A DNA stretch of 64,000 nt from the NCBI GenBank assembly GCA_033675265.1, contig JAUJYZ010001458.1:1-64000 (forward strand). Reading direction: 5' to 3'. This document shows positions 1 to 9,175 of the stretch, one piece after another (the first letter of the stretch is position 1; the number at the start of each line of letters is the position of its first letter). Made by a program: the position numbers and the translations under genes. This DNA is from Actinostola sp. cb2023. Taxonomy: Eukaryota; Cnidaria; Anthozoa; Actiniaria; Actinostolidae. The notes beneath the pieces were generated by a model that saw nothing but the letters and a program-made list of their open reading frames with translations, was not told the origin of the DNA and searched no databases.

Positions 1-2253
1 GATCCACATCGCCAGAAGCGTGAGTTTTCGTTTAAAAGAAGAGAAACATCTTCCGCCATCTAAGAATAGTGCTACGTCTGTAGCGAACATTTCGAGAGGA
101 ATGTTTCGAAGTGGATCTCGTGGAGCAGCTAAACTGGCGAAAAAAGAAAGAAAAAAATTAAAGGCCGATGCTCTTCCCTAGTATTTTTAACTTCTCGACG
201 TCTACAGTGTCTGTGAAAAGGAGAGCAACACGGAAAACCGCATCAAACGACAACGACACAAAGAAACATTGGATCACCTACTGGCCCCAAGTAAAGTGGG
301 ATTGTTGACAGTGATTCTGCGGTGGTTGATGATGAGTGGGAGGGACAATAGAAGTTCCTCATGTGCATGTAGTACCCTCAAACACAAGGGGACTTTGGAA
401 CACAGTGCTGTATTGATGCAAGGTATTTCATCACCAAAGGCAAAACTGCCTTGACTCGGTCAGATATTGTACATGTAGATGTTTCCCCTGTAAATACTAC
501 TGATGCTTGTGTTCAAGTAGGACGAAGATCGGACATTAGACAAATTGAACATTCTTCATGACCATCCATACTGCATTACTGACTCTAATCCCACAACAGT
601 CTCACCTCAAAAATCTGTCACAAGTATCTCTCCACAAAAAATCTGTCAAGAGTGTTCTCTCATATGGCTCGGGATCTTCATGGTTATCTGATAAAGATGG
701 GAGTGATGATGATGATGGTGATTATACTAATATCAGTTGCATCACAAGAAACTGAATCCTCGACAGACACTGAATCTGAACCAGAGAGCTTTGACACATA
801 TATCCAAGAGCCAAAATATTTGGTGTTTGCCTCCTGTTTGAAACAATTGTTCAAGTTTTGCATTAACTGTGGTGCAAGTGTCACTGCTGTTGACTTTGCA
901 TTACTGGAAGCCTACTTACTGTGAAGACAACATGTATGAAAGATCATGATGCATTGTGGAACTCTCAGCCAACCATCAACCACACACCTGTTGGAAATCT
1001 TTTACTTTTGTTCTTCTATTTTATTTACTGGAAACACTTTCACAAGGATTCAGAACTTTGCTTCATGTCTGGGACTGCAATTTCTTAGTGAGAGAGTATT
1101 TTACAGAAACCAAGATAGATACTTATTTCCTGTCATTAATGATGCTTGGGAAAGGGAAAGAAGAAGTGTTGTCCATGAACTGTGCAGCAAAGAACTTGTG
1201 AAGTTAAATGGTGATGGGAGGTGTGATAGCCCTGGCCATAATGCTAAGTATGGCACATACACATTTATGGACAGTGACTCTGAGAAAGTTGTTTCCTTCA
1301 GTGTGGTTCAGGTCACTGAAGTAACCTCCTCTAATGCTATGGAGAAAGAAGGGTTTGTGAGGTGCGTCGACAGCCTGGAGGATGATGATGTCAGCATCTC
1401 ATGCATAACAACAGACAGGCACATCTCCATAGCAAGTACCATGGGGAAGGATTACAGTCACATTGATCAGCAATTTGACGTGTGGCATTTATCAAAGTCA
1501 GTTGTCAAGATATTGAACAAGAAGGCCAGTTTGAAACAATGCCCAAGATCTGTCCCATTGGATACAATCAGTGTCCAATCATCTCTGGTGGAGTGCAGCA
1601 ACTTGTAATGGTGATGTGCAGTTGTTGAGAGAGAAATGGGTTTCTGTCTTGCATCATGTAAGGAACAAACATTCCTGGAATGATGCCGAGATCTTCCTAC
1701 AGTGTGCACATCCCCGTCTGAATCGCAGAGAGGTCCGCAGAAAGTGCTGGCTTGAGCCAGGGTCAGCAGCATATGTTGCCTTAGAAGAAGTGGTCCTCAA
1801 ACCAAAGCTACTGAAAGACTTGGCAAAGCTCACCAACTTCTGCCACACCGGGGGTCTTGAAGTGTACCACTCAATGATGTTGAAGTACTGCCCAAAGAGA
1901 CAGCATTTCTCATACAAGGGCATGGTAGCCAGAACACAGCTGGCTGCCATTGACAACAACCACAACACAGGCAGAAATCAAGCAGTGATTCAGAAGGGGA
2001 AAGAAGTGGAGAAGCAAGATATCGTCAGTGCTTCCCAAAAATGCACAAACGTTGGGTTGTCAAGCCTGTACTGGAGAATAAGAATTATGCTTTCCTTCCC
2101 GAGTTACAGCAGAAAGTACTGGAAATGTGTGATGGTACAGAAGACCCTATCCTTGAACCAATTGAAGTTGACTTGCCAGCCAACATTGCAAGTGAACCTG
2201 CACCTGATAAGCAAGAATTGATTCAAAGACACAGATCCAGGTTTTCTAGGTAA
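1..2253 (+). pseudogene. Decayed THAP/DDE-type transposase-like gene
   Basis: Open segments in changing frames read as one protein. They lie at about 1-180 (ending 'LKADALP', like the end of a THAP domain), 390-545, 558-740, 745-924, 946-1608, 1571-2030 and 2041-2253. The middle contains 'DGRCDSPGHNAKYGTYTF', 'CITTDRHISI' and 'FDVWHLSKS', then 'NFCHTGGLEVYHSM' and 'LAAIDNN'. This is the pattern of a multi-copy invertebrate protein family that I take to be a DDE transposase relative with a THAP DNA-binding domain. At least four frame changes plus in-frame stops show that it is dead. The upstream end is cut by the window edge. Family assignment rests on recalled motifs, so the exact superfamily is uncertain. 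Confidence 0.55.
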
Positions 2254-2536
2254 TATACAATGTACATTATAGAAATAGAGACAATTATTAGAGAATGTAT
2301 TTATTAGATTTCAATTCCATTGTTTTGTATTTTGTTTTACCAGCAGTCACTAGAGTGCAGACAATGCACCATTTTGTGCTATTTACAGTACAGTTAGTGA
2401 AATCTTTCACGGTTTTTGAGTGCGGACAATATCACAATGATAAACACCGACTTTATGTTTGGTTTGGACTTTGTTCGACAGCTGGAAGAAAACAAACTGC
2501 TTTCTTTTGGTCTTTCTTTGTGTCCTGTGATTATTA

Positions 2537-2605
2537 ATAATAATAATAATAATAAATTTATATAGCGCTATTTCTAATTTACCCAATAGCGCTTTACAAT
2601 AAAAA
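2537..2605. repeat. AAT microsatellite plus 'TATAGCGCTATT' dispersed repeat
   Basis: (AAT)n is followed by 'tttatatagcgctatttc' and, after a short spacer, 'atagcgctttacaataaaa'. The two GCGCT cores near an AT tract are typical of the 3' end of a dispersed repeat common in invertebrate genomes. It has no coding content. Confidence 0.5.
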
Positions 2606-3409
2606 GTATACATAATTTTTCCACATTTTTATATATTTATTCAGAATTTTGGGAACAATGGAGTTGTCACTGAAATCTACAAGTCTGGAATTTCACTTCC
2701 GCTAATTTTTATTCGGGAGCGACCTCCAGGGTAAAGGAGCAAAAACAATGACTTATGGAATCAGTCTATAAATGGTGCAAACTCCTTTGTTTTCTATTTT
2801 TTTAATAAATTATAGTGTCCTATTTATCATTAATTACAATGTAGCTACTAGTTTTTCATGGTTAGAGTGATGGCACTTAACCCGTGAAACACAATCTAAT
2901 AGTTAGTGAACAGTCAAATCAAAAGAAAGCAATATATTAGTATCTAGTAATATCTACTTCCAAGGGTAATATCTGTTTCACTAAAGTGCCATCTCTATAC
3001 CAATTCAAGGATTTTTAAATATTTAAATCATGTTGAAGACAACTACATGTACATAAATGTAATATTTCAATTTTTGGACTCGACATGCCTATTCACCCCT
3101 AGATTAAGCCCATAGGGCCTGGTTCCTGAAAGGCCAATTACTCTTAATCCAGGTTAAAATGAAATACTTGAAATAAGTATTTGAAAAAAATATAAATAAT
3201 GCATCTGAATGTATGTATATATTTATATTTATATATTATTTATACTTATATATTTGTAAGGATCAAAATTTCTGCATATTGTTACATGTATGTACTGTGT
3301 ATCTTTAGATACAATAGTTATAGTAGTTATAGTTATAGTAGTTTTTAGCATTTTTATAGTTTTACATATTTTGTATATTATAGATCATATATATATATAT
3401 TTTTTTTTT

Positions 3410-3491
3410 GTTTGAGTTTTTGTTAGGGCCACAAGTTTATCAATTACTTCTATACTGTCACGTGTAAATAAAGTCTTACTTACTTACTTAC
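3410..3491 (+). repeat. Possible non-LTR retrotransposon 3' tail
   Basis: 'agggccacaagtttatcaat' is followed by 'aaataaagt' and (CTTA)n. Short simple-sequence tails after a conserved 3' UTR are usual for CR1/L2-type elements. No coding part is attached, so the assignment is weak. Confidence 0.3.
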
Positions 3492-3577
3492 ATACAATAA
3501 GATATTAGATACATGTACAATATTCGTGTCCGTGTTAAGATCTACAATCACGAGCCAAAATTTATCATATCCACAGA

Positions 3578-3771
3578 CAGGCCCGTAGCCAGTATGAGGC
3601 GAGCTGAGGCAGTTGCCTCTGTAAAACATCGCTGATTATATTAGATAAATTTATCTTTTTACTGAATTGACAAAAAGGCTGACTGTCCACTATGTGCAGC
3701 TACTTGTATACAAATTTTGTCTGCACTGATAGAAGTGCCTCGGGAGAGATTTTGGTCTGGCTACGGGCCTG
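3578..3771. mobile_element. MITE with 15-bp terminal inverted repeats
   Basis: The left end 'caggcccgtagccag' is the exact reverse complement of the right end 'ctggctacgggcctg', 194 bp apart. There is no ORF. The CAGGCC terminus resembles hAT-type non-autonomous elements, but I see no clear 8-bp target duplication. Confidence 0.6.
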
Positions 3772-4406
3772 ACATGTATAATTTTCAAGATAGGACTAAG
3801 TTTGGCAGAGAAAATCAAAGTTAAAGTCTATGCAAATCAATATGATTTTGTATCAGAAATACAAGATCTGCCACGGTTGTGATTTCTATTGTGTTTTCCT
3901 CATGAATTATTAATGAATATGATAACTCTATATACAGTGTAGTTCTTGATCAATATATAGCTAATTGCATAATCGTTGTCGGGTTGAAAATCATAATTCA
4001 TAGAAGCTGAGACCGCAAGGATGGATGGGAAATCAGTTCATGAGCTACATTGCATGCAGATATATTCAATGTTCTCGTAGTTTTGAAGGTATATATGAGC
4101 TATTTAACTAAGATCCTACAAGTCTGGATATAAAGGTCGATCATTTGATGGTGTTATTTGAGAGTTTTAATTTCCCAGTTTTAATTAGCTTTCATGATTT
4201 TCAACCTGACAACGATTATGCAATTAGCTATATATGTCAATACACCATTTATCTACAAAGTAAAAGATGCATTGCAAATGAAAACATTTGCACTTCAAGA
4301 AAAATAAACATTTTAAAAAAGAGAATTTAGTGTTTGTTTTCTTTGTAAATACAATTCAAGTTTTGTAGTAACTAATGTATCTTAAAGTGGATAATTGCCA
4401 TGCAAA

Positions 4407-5579
4407 CTATTCATCTGCATAATGAAAACCCTCAAAGACAAAGTCTTCTTCTAATCCAGGGGGAGGGAAGTGTTGTCTTATGCACATTACCACACATGAT
4501 GGAAGAACCACTCTAACGTCCTTTCCAAGCACTCCCCAGCACCATCTTGCAAATTGACGATATGCAATATGGCGATATTGCTTGTGCTCTGGTCCTTCAT
4601 ATGCATCCTTGTACTGCTGTTTATATTGTAACCATGCTGTGCGGAGGACATATTTATTCGTACAGACAGGTAAAAAACCAGGATGTTGAGTAATACATGG
4701 TGGTGGTTGAATAGCATCCCCATCTGTAACAACTGACTGGCATGTTGCTGCAACTTCATCTATCTCTTGGCAGCAAACACACTCGTTCACTCGGTCCATT
4801 ATCTGGCAGCTTTCACAGGTACACCTGGTAAAAACCCATAATAGTAAAATTATTTCACAAGTTAATGGGTAAACTGGTTAGTCAGAGACCTAGAGTTAAT
4901 AATAATAAGTTCAGACAATATAACCATCAAAAAGTAGTAACTACTAAATAGCACTAATAAACGAGAAAACAAAGGGTTTTGCACCATTTAGTGCTATTTA
5001 GTTAGTCAAATATTTCATGGTTATATTGTCTGTGATATAAGCTTAGGTATTATTAGAGTGATTCCAATAAACCTGGGCACTACTAATTAGTTGTCAGTGT
5101 TTATTAGATGCAAAGGAACAAAAGAAAACAAAAAATTTACAAATATAAAAATATAAAACTTTAAAATAAGGGAAGCGAGGACTGGATAGAACATGATATA
5201 GACCACTATCTATTGCTCAGTATTCCATGTACTATGATGGAATCATGTGAAAAAGCAAGTTGACACTTCTTACTGTACAGTGTATAAAGTCTTATATAGA
5301 ATTATAAACATTTAGTAGTTCAAACTAAGATTTCAACCCACACAAACAGTAAAACATCATTTCAGTGGAGTTTAAAACATACCAATTAGAATTTCTAAGT
5401 CGGTTGTGGTCTTCTTCGTCTTCTTCATCTTCGCTATCTTCGCTTTCCCCTGAATCAGATATCTCGATTTCAGGCTCGAACTGATATGGCTGTAATCCAA
5501 AGTCTTCGCTGTCCAAAAAGTCTTGAGAAAGGTCTGTGGAGCTGTCAGAATCTTCGCATTGTGAACTACTATCTGACAT
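4407..5579 (-). CDS. P2X7 C-terminal-domain-like protein, two exons
   Basis: Exon 1 is 5579-5383 and exon 2 is 4824-4407. The intron (5382-4825) has donor GTATGT and acceptor TTTTTACCAG. The split W codon (TG|G) restores the frame exactly. The roughly 204-residue product starts with a Ser/Asp/Glu-rich segment containing 'GLQPYQFEPE' and an acidic run, then a Cys-rich domain with 'ECVCCQEI', 'CITQHPGF', 'YRQFARWCWGVLGK' and 'VVLPSCVVMCIRQHFP'. These match the zinc-binding cytosolic 'ballast' domain of P2X7 receptors. In many invertebrates this domain occurs alone, without the channel, and I see no membrane helix here. The function of the free-standing form is unknown. A small MITE lies in the intron. 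Confidence 0.82.
4912..5032. mobile_element. Short hairpin MITE in the P2X7-like intron
   Basis: A 16-bp perfect terminal inverted repeat 'cagacaatataaccat' / 'atggttatattgtctg' bounds 121 bp. A further imperfect arm ('actaaatagcacta') extends the hairpin. It is non-coding and in the intron, so it need not disturb the gene. Confidence 0.65.
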
Positions 5580-5689
5580 GGCTTTTTAGTAGTGGTATAG
5601 GAATATTTTTGTCCCAATAAAATGAGAAAAAGCTTCGAAAACACACGTGAACTCGCCAAAACTTGTAAACAATGTAAGCGTGGTTCAGT

Positions 5690-5716
5690 GTATCCAATGA
5701 CGTTGTGACGTCACAA
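5690..5716 (-). promoter_or_regulatory. CCAAT box and palindromic CRE-like site upstream of the P2X7-like gene
   Basis: 'ccaatgacg' is followed by 'tgacgtcac' about 110-140 bp upstream of the start codon at 5579. TGACGTCA is the palindromic CREB/ATF site. Position and palindromy suggest a promoter element. Use is inferred only. Confidence 0.4.
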
Positions 5717-5865
5717 CCTAACTTTTCTGAGCCCGCGATAAAAGTGCAAGATGGCGGCTCGCTGAGCGATCGATGTGAGTTTTCGAAAATATTTTCCAAG
5801 AACACGGATGCTCGATGAGCTCTAAAAAACTGATTTTTGAGTTTCCCATTTGATGTACTTTTTTC

Positions 5866-6129
5866 TCAAAATGGTTCATTTTGGGGGTTCAGTTGTCCTT
5901 TAACTCTTTCCAATTTCACCGACACAGAGAGGGTGTTGTCTTTCATCAATTGGTCGAGGTCGTCTTTCATCTGTATCAACTGGTTGGTGTAGGGGGTTTT
6001 GGATTCTTCCTCACGCATGGCCATCGTTTTCATCAACCGGTTCATGTCCACACCGGTGCTACCCCCCACTTGTGTAACGGTGGTGGGGGGTTGGGTCATG
6101 GTCAAATACGCTTTCTGTGTGTACTTCAT
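5866..6129 (-). CDS. Small helical viral protein, unknown (87 aa)
   Basis: Leftmost viral ORF. The N-terminal half is Thr/Gln/Gly-rich ('TMTQPPTTVTQVGGSTG') and the second half is heptad-like and hydrophilic ('MKDDLDQLMKDN'), which suggests a short coiled coil. It lies 33 nt downstream of the 70-aa ORF on the same strand. I recognise no family. It may be a minor virion or late accessory protein. Confidence 0.5.
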   Translation of the reverse strand: MKYTQKAYLTMTQPPTTVTQVGGSTGVDMNRLMKTMAMREEESKTPYTNQLIQMKDDLDQLMKDNTLSVSVKLERVKGQLNPQNEPF

Positions 6130-6162
6130 GAGTAGGTTTTTGAGAGGGGTGAGAGAGGAACC

Positions 6163-6375
6163 TTAAATAGTTTTGAGCGTCGATTCCATCCTTTGAATAT
6201 CCCGTTCCAGTTCTTGAATTCGGTCTTGTCGAGTGGATTCGGGTGGTGGTGATGGTGGTGGTGGTCTTGATTGAGGGGTGCGTGACCTCTGACGGTAGTT
6301 GTGTTGAACACGACGGGCCCCCTGTTTCACTCCACGACTTATCCCTTGTTTTAAATCACGGAGCAAGAAGTTCAT
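6163..6375 (-). CDS. Small basic/proline-rich viral protein with C-terminal coiled coil (70 aa)
   Basis: The start codon overlaps the stop of the preceding 104-aa ORF as ATGA, which supports both boundaries. The order is a basic N-terminus ('DLKQGISRGVKQGARR'), a proline tract ('PPPPSPPPE') and a short coiled coil ('DRIQELERDIQRMESTL'). Size and basic charge fit a minor capsid or core protein. No homologue is recalled. Confidence 0.55.
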   Translation of the reverse strand: MNFLLRDLKQGISRGVKQGARRVQHNYRQRSRTPQSRPPPPSPPPESTRQDRIQELERDIQRMESTLKTI

Positions 6376-6686
6376 ATTTTAACCACCCCCTTTTTGAATC
6401 CCTTTACGACGTTCGGTCTGACTGCGTCGGGGGTCTCCAATTTTCCGCCACAAGTTTTTCTGACTGCCAATGTTTTAAGTTGAGCTCGAGGCAACGGTAA
6501 ACGTCCTTGGAGAAAATTGTACGTGATTTCGCTCATAGCATCCACTTGATCTGGAGTGGCGTACTTGAGTAATTGACGTTGTTGGGTCGACGTACCGCGT
6601 CGCATGGCGTCAAAATAACGCCCTTGCCGACGTACACGTCCACCTCTCATCTTCTGCGATCCCGTCTCTTCTTCTTCTGATTCCAT
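6372..6686 (-). CDS. Small Maverick-associated basic protein (104 aa)
   Basis: The core 'LLKYATPDQVDAMSEITYNF' followed by 'LQGRLPLPRAQLKTLAVRK' matches a pattern I recall from small proteins next to Maverick capsid genes (a helical 'sEi..N.l.g.ipl...q...L' motif). The function is unknown, possibly virion DNA binding. The first 14 or so residues ('MESEEEETGSQKM') are encoded by a copy of the 3' end of the neighbouring 90-aa gene read in another frame, so the N-terminus looks newly acquired. The stop overlaps the next start as ATGA. Confidence 0.6.
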   Translation of the reverse strand: MESEEEETGSQKMRGGRVRRQGRYFDAMRRGTSTQQRQLLKYATPDQVDAMSEITYNFLQGRLPLPRAQLKTLAVRKTCGGKLETPDAVRPNVVKGFKKGVVKI

Positions 6687-6806
6687 TTAGTTTACCGGCG
6701 TAGCGGAGTCGTGCACGTTTCTTTTTATATCAACACAACCTCTCATCTTCTGCGACCCCGTCTCTTCTTCTTCTTCTGATTCCATTCCCGTAATAGTTTA
6801 CCGGCC
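6640..6806. repeat. Partial tandem duplication at the 90-aa/104-aa gene boundary
   Basis: A block at about 6735-6806 recurs at about 6643-6698. It runs from 'cctctcatcttctgcga' through 'gtctcttcttcttc' and 'tgattccat' to 'agtttaccgg', with a few indels. An 'agaaacgtgcacga'-type stretch between the copies also repeats sequence inside the 90-aa gene (near 6880). The second copy supplies the start region of the 104-aa ORF in a different frame. Confidence 0.65.
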
Positions 6807-7015
6807 ACTGTGGGTAACCGCTGACCTCCACTTTGAAAATGGGGAAATGCTTTCTGCAATCCGTCGTAACGAACTCGTGCACGTTTCTTTTTGTACCACA
6901 TTTTCCCCCCACCATGCTGAAGCCTCTTTCGACGCATATCCTCCAGTTTTTTAAACTTTTCAAAAGCCATAACAAAAGGCTTTCTAAATAATTTTCCAAT
7001 ATCGAAAAGAGGCAT
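6743..7015 (-). CDS. Small Lys/Arg-rich viral protein (90 aa)
   Basis: The ORF starts 'MPLFDIGKLFRKPF', has central basic patches ('DMRRKRLQHGGGKMW', 'YKKKRARVRYDG') and ends in a nearly pure basic tail ('KKKKRRGRRR'). The composition suggests a nucleic-acid-condensing core protein. It sits within a run of small basic ORFs on the minus strand. Its 3' end is the source of the local duplication described at 6640-6806. Confidence 0.55.
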   Translation of the reverse strand: MPLFDIGKLFRKPFVMAFEKFKKLEDMRRKRLQHGGGKMWYKKKRARVRYDGLQKAFPHFQSGGQRLPTVAGKLLREWNQKKKKRRGRRR

Positions 7016-7083
7016 CCTTGATCACTTGTCACGTTGCTCTGTCGTGTGTGGTGTTTTTTTTCTTGACTCACGTTGTTTGGTAT

Positions 7084-7359
7084 TTATGCATTTTTATTTT
7101 TTTGCACCTTGTTCATGATGGCATCTCCAGCAAACCCCACCCCCGTACTGATGGCCCCTGACACAATGCTGGGTACAACTTTCTTGAGAGCTTTCTTGGC
7201 CATAGTTTTTACTATCGTTTTGGTGAGTCGTCGTTTGAGTGCTCTTCTTACACTTCCTTTAACCGCACACCGTGCCCCCGCACGGGCCAACCATCCCCAA
7301 AACCCACCACGTTGGTTTGAAGCACGTTGTAGGCGTCGTTTTCGTCGACGTCTCACCAT
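7084..7359 (-). CDS. Adenovirus pX/core-like basic protein (91 aa)
   Basis: The Arg-rich N-terminus ('MVRRRRKRRLQRASNQRGGF') is followed by a basic helical part ('RRALKRRLTKTIVKTMAKK') and a hydrophobic glycine-containing C-terminus ('SIVSGAISTGVGFAGDAIM'). An Arg-rich head with a membrane-active-looking tail is what small core or pVI-type proteins of adeno/adintoviruses show. It lies 6 nt downstream of the 96-aa ORF on the same strand. The role is inferred from composition and place only. Confidence 0.55.
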   Translation of the reverse strand: MVRRRRKRRLQRASNQRGGFWGWLARAGARCAVKGSVRRALKRRLTKTIVKTMAKKALKKVVPSIVSGAISTGVGFAGDAIMNKVQKNKNA

Positions 7360-7365
7360 TTTTTT

Positions 7366-7656
7366 TTATGGAGGAGGAACACCCTTGAATGGTGTTGGAG
7401 CGGCACCAAAAGTAACTGTCTCCACTATACCGTTAGCCAACCGTTTCCCAAAGTTATCCAATCCGTGCACGAAAGATTTCCAACTTCCACCACGTTGCTG
7501 TCTTCGACGTCGTTTTCCACTTCCTTTATAGATGGGAAGAAAAGGTCTTCTCCCTCCTTTATAGACGGGCAGAAGAGCGCGACCACCCATTTGACGACGA
7601 CGACGACGTCGACGGCGTCGACCTCCTATTAGACGAGTACTCATTCTAGTTCTCAT
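7366..7656 (-). CDS. Arginine/glycine-rich core-like protein (96 aa)
   Basis: It contains a run of nine arginines and two near-repeats, 'GGRALLPVYKGG' and 'GRRPFLPIYKGS', then 'RRRQQRGGSWKSFVHGLDNF' and 'GKRLANGIVETVTFGA'. The 'GG-basic-GGSWKSF...' module resembles adenoviral pX/pVI-type precursors, in which GG-containing sites are cut by the viral protease. A matching protease is encoded at 9874-10425. The role is inferred. Confidence 0.55.
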   Translation of the reverse strand: MRTRMSTRLIGGRRRRRRRRRQMGGRALLPVYKGGRRPFLPIYKGSGKRRRRQQRGGSWKSFVHGLDNFGKRLANGIVETVTFGAAPTPFKGVPPP

Positions 7657-7775
7657 GACTGTCTATAGCGATGTCTTTTCCACCACACTGTTTTATACTC
7701 TCTGTGTCGGATCTTCCGACCGGGTTTCACCCTTCGCAAACGACGTTGCTTCAAACGACGGCGTTTAGTCGACAT

Positions 7776-7961
7776 TTACCATGGGACATTTCGACGACCA
7801 TAACGTCGAATCTTGACGAGAGAAGAACCTCCACCCATATATGCTTTCGTGCGACTTCTTCTTCTTCTCCCACCTGTCATTTTCCCACTCCCCTTTTTCA
7901 ACCTCAATCCATCCTTTTGGCCCTTCTTAAAGGCTTGCTTCAGATACCCCCCCAAATCCAT
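7776..7961 (-). CDS. Small basic viral protein (61 aa)
   Basis: The sequence starts 'MDLGGYLKQAFKKGQKDGLR' and continues through 'GSGKMTGGRRRRSRTKAYMG'. It shares the GG/R-rich cassette layout of the neighbouring 96-aa protein. It is likely one of several core-type proteins. No enzymatic motif is present. Confidence 0.45.
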   Translation of the reverse strand: MDLGGYLKQAFKKGQKDGLRLKKGSGKMTGGRRRRSRTKAYMGGGSSLVKIRRYGRRNVPW

Positions 7962-7973
7962 GGCTTTTTTTTT

Positions 7974-8081
7974 TTAATCCATGATCCTTTTCACCTGTTT
8001 TGCAGTTGTTTTAACGCCACGGTAAAAGGATTTCACACCGCTTCCACGTTGAGTTCTTCGCATAATTCTTCCGCCTTTCAT
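7974..8081 (-). CDS. Tiny basic viral peptide (35 aa)
   Basis: The ORF begins 'MKGGRIMRRTQRGSGVKSFY' and ends with a Lys/Arg-rich helix and TAA. 'RGSGVKSFYRG' parallels 'RGGSWKSFVHG' in the 96-aa protein, which suggests a paralogous miniature core peptide. It lies between the 350-aa gene (stop at 8123) and the 61-aa gene on the same strand. Its shortness makes the call tentative, but the shared motif supports it. Confidence 0.45.
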   Translation of the reverse strand: MKGGRIMRRTQRGSGVKSFYRGVKTTAKQVKRIMD

Positions 8082-8122
8082 CTTTCCACGTGTGTCTTCT
8101 CCTCCTCCAAAACAGTCGGTTC

Positions 8123-9175
8123 TTATTTATGCTTTTTTTTCAGATGTTCAATCAATTGGTTGATGTTCCCTTGACCCCGTTGAGGGGTGGAAGAAGCCGA
8201 AGAAGATAAGGGGGACGACACGCTGCGTGAATTCCGTCGAGTGATCGGACGGCGGCCCTTACGCACAGTGGTAGTCGTGCGGGTGGTAGTGGTGGTCCTG
8301 TGGTCACCCCGCCCCAACGACTCTCGACTGGTGGCCGAAGTGACATTTTGTTCACTCCCTCTTCGTCGGACAGTTTCACGACGGCGTTGTGCGGGGCTAC
8401 TCCGGCTGTTATTCATCTCGGCCAACCGTTCTTCCATTTCAGTCAGTTTCTGCTGCAACCGTTGCACCCGAGCATAGGATAAAGAAGTATCGAACAATTC
8501 CCGTTCCACACGTTGGATGGTGGTCTCCAATTGTCGACGTTGTTGTGTGAAGGACATCTGGGAAGAAGAAGGAGAAGAAGAAGAAGAAGAAGAAGAAGGT
8601 CTTTGGAGTGGACGGGCGCGTGGGGTTTTTCGACCAACCACAGAACGATGTTGAGGTGTCGATGCCGTGGTGGTGGTCTGCACTCGGGGTGTAGACGGTG
8701 GTGAATCCTGTATTGACCCCGGGGATGAATCCGGGGGTGAACCCGGAGGTGTCGGTGGGATTGGGGATAAGGCGGGGATAGGTGTGGAGGTACCGTCGGG
8801 AAGATCGGTCATGCTGTCCAAAAGTGCATCCACAGCCGCCACCTGTTCTTTTCTTTCTCTTTCTCTTGCCACCTGCCACTCGTTTTCCAACACACTCAAA
8901 CGGTTGGTTAAATCAACGAACTCTGCTTCCTCTTCAAGTGTACGTTGTTGCATACCACTCAATTGGTGAAAACGTCTCCACATTACCAAAAACGTCTCTT
9001 CGTTGGGGATAAGACCCAACCGTACTAGATCTTGTTGAAACTCTGTAGTTGAGGGTGGTTGTGGAGAGGAAGTAGGTGTGTTGCCCACCATTCCGTCGAT
9101 GGGGGGTGTGTCCAGCGGGGAATAGGTTTCCTCGTCCCAACCGTCATCGGCCCCAGATAAGATCATTTCACCCAT
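8123..9175 (-). CDS. Large Ser/Pro/Thr-rich viral protein with coiled coils (350 aa)
   Basis: An acidic N-terminus is followed by a heptad region ('LEEEAEFVDLTNRLSVLENE' to 'ARERERKEQ'), a Pro/Ser/Thr linker with a serine run, a second coiled coil ('QRRQLETTIQRVERELFDTS', 'LQQKLTEMEERLAEM') and a basic Ser/Thr-rich tail. It resembles the coiled-coil virion or scaffold-like proteins of this virus group in layout only; no family is recognised. The start at 9175 overlaps the ATPase 3' end by 13 nt. The internal Met codon at 9166 overlaps the ATPase stop as ATGA and may be the true start. Confidence 0.6.
   Translation of the reverse strand: MGEMILSGADDGWDEETYSPLDTPPIDGMVGNTPTSSPQPPSTTEFQQDLVRLGLIPNEETFLVMWRRFHQLSGMQQRTLEEEAEFVDLTNRLSVLENEWQVARERERKEQVAAVDALLDSMTDLPDGTSTPIPALSPIPPTPPGSPPDSSPGSIQDSPPSTPRVQTTTTASTPQHRSVVGRKTPRARPLQRPSSSSSSSSPSSSQMSFTQQRRQLETTIQRVERELFDTSLSYARVQRLQQKLTEMEERLAEMNNSRSSPAQRRRETVRRRGSEQNVTSATSRESLGRGDHRTTTTTRTTTTVRKGRRPITRRNSRSVSSPLSSSASSTPQRGQGNINQLIEHLKKKHK

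Larger units (their letters stand above)
2254..4406. other. Intergenic, AT-rich, repeat fragments only
   Basis: No convincing gene is seen. The stretch holds an AAT/GCGCTATT repeat (2537-2605), a degenerate inverted repeat near 2355-2440 whose ends ('gcagacaat', 'gcggacaatat') resemble the MITE at 4912, a possible retroelement tail at about 3410-3491 ending in CTTA repeats, and a small inverted-repeat element at 3578-3771. The 61-codon ORF at 4145 has no recognisable features. Confidence 0.6.
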
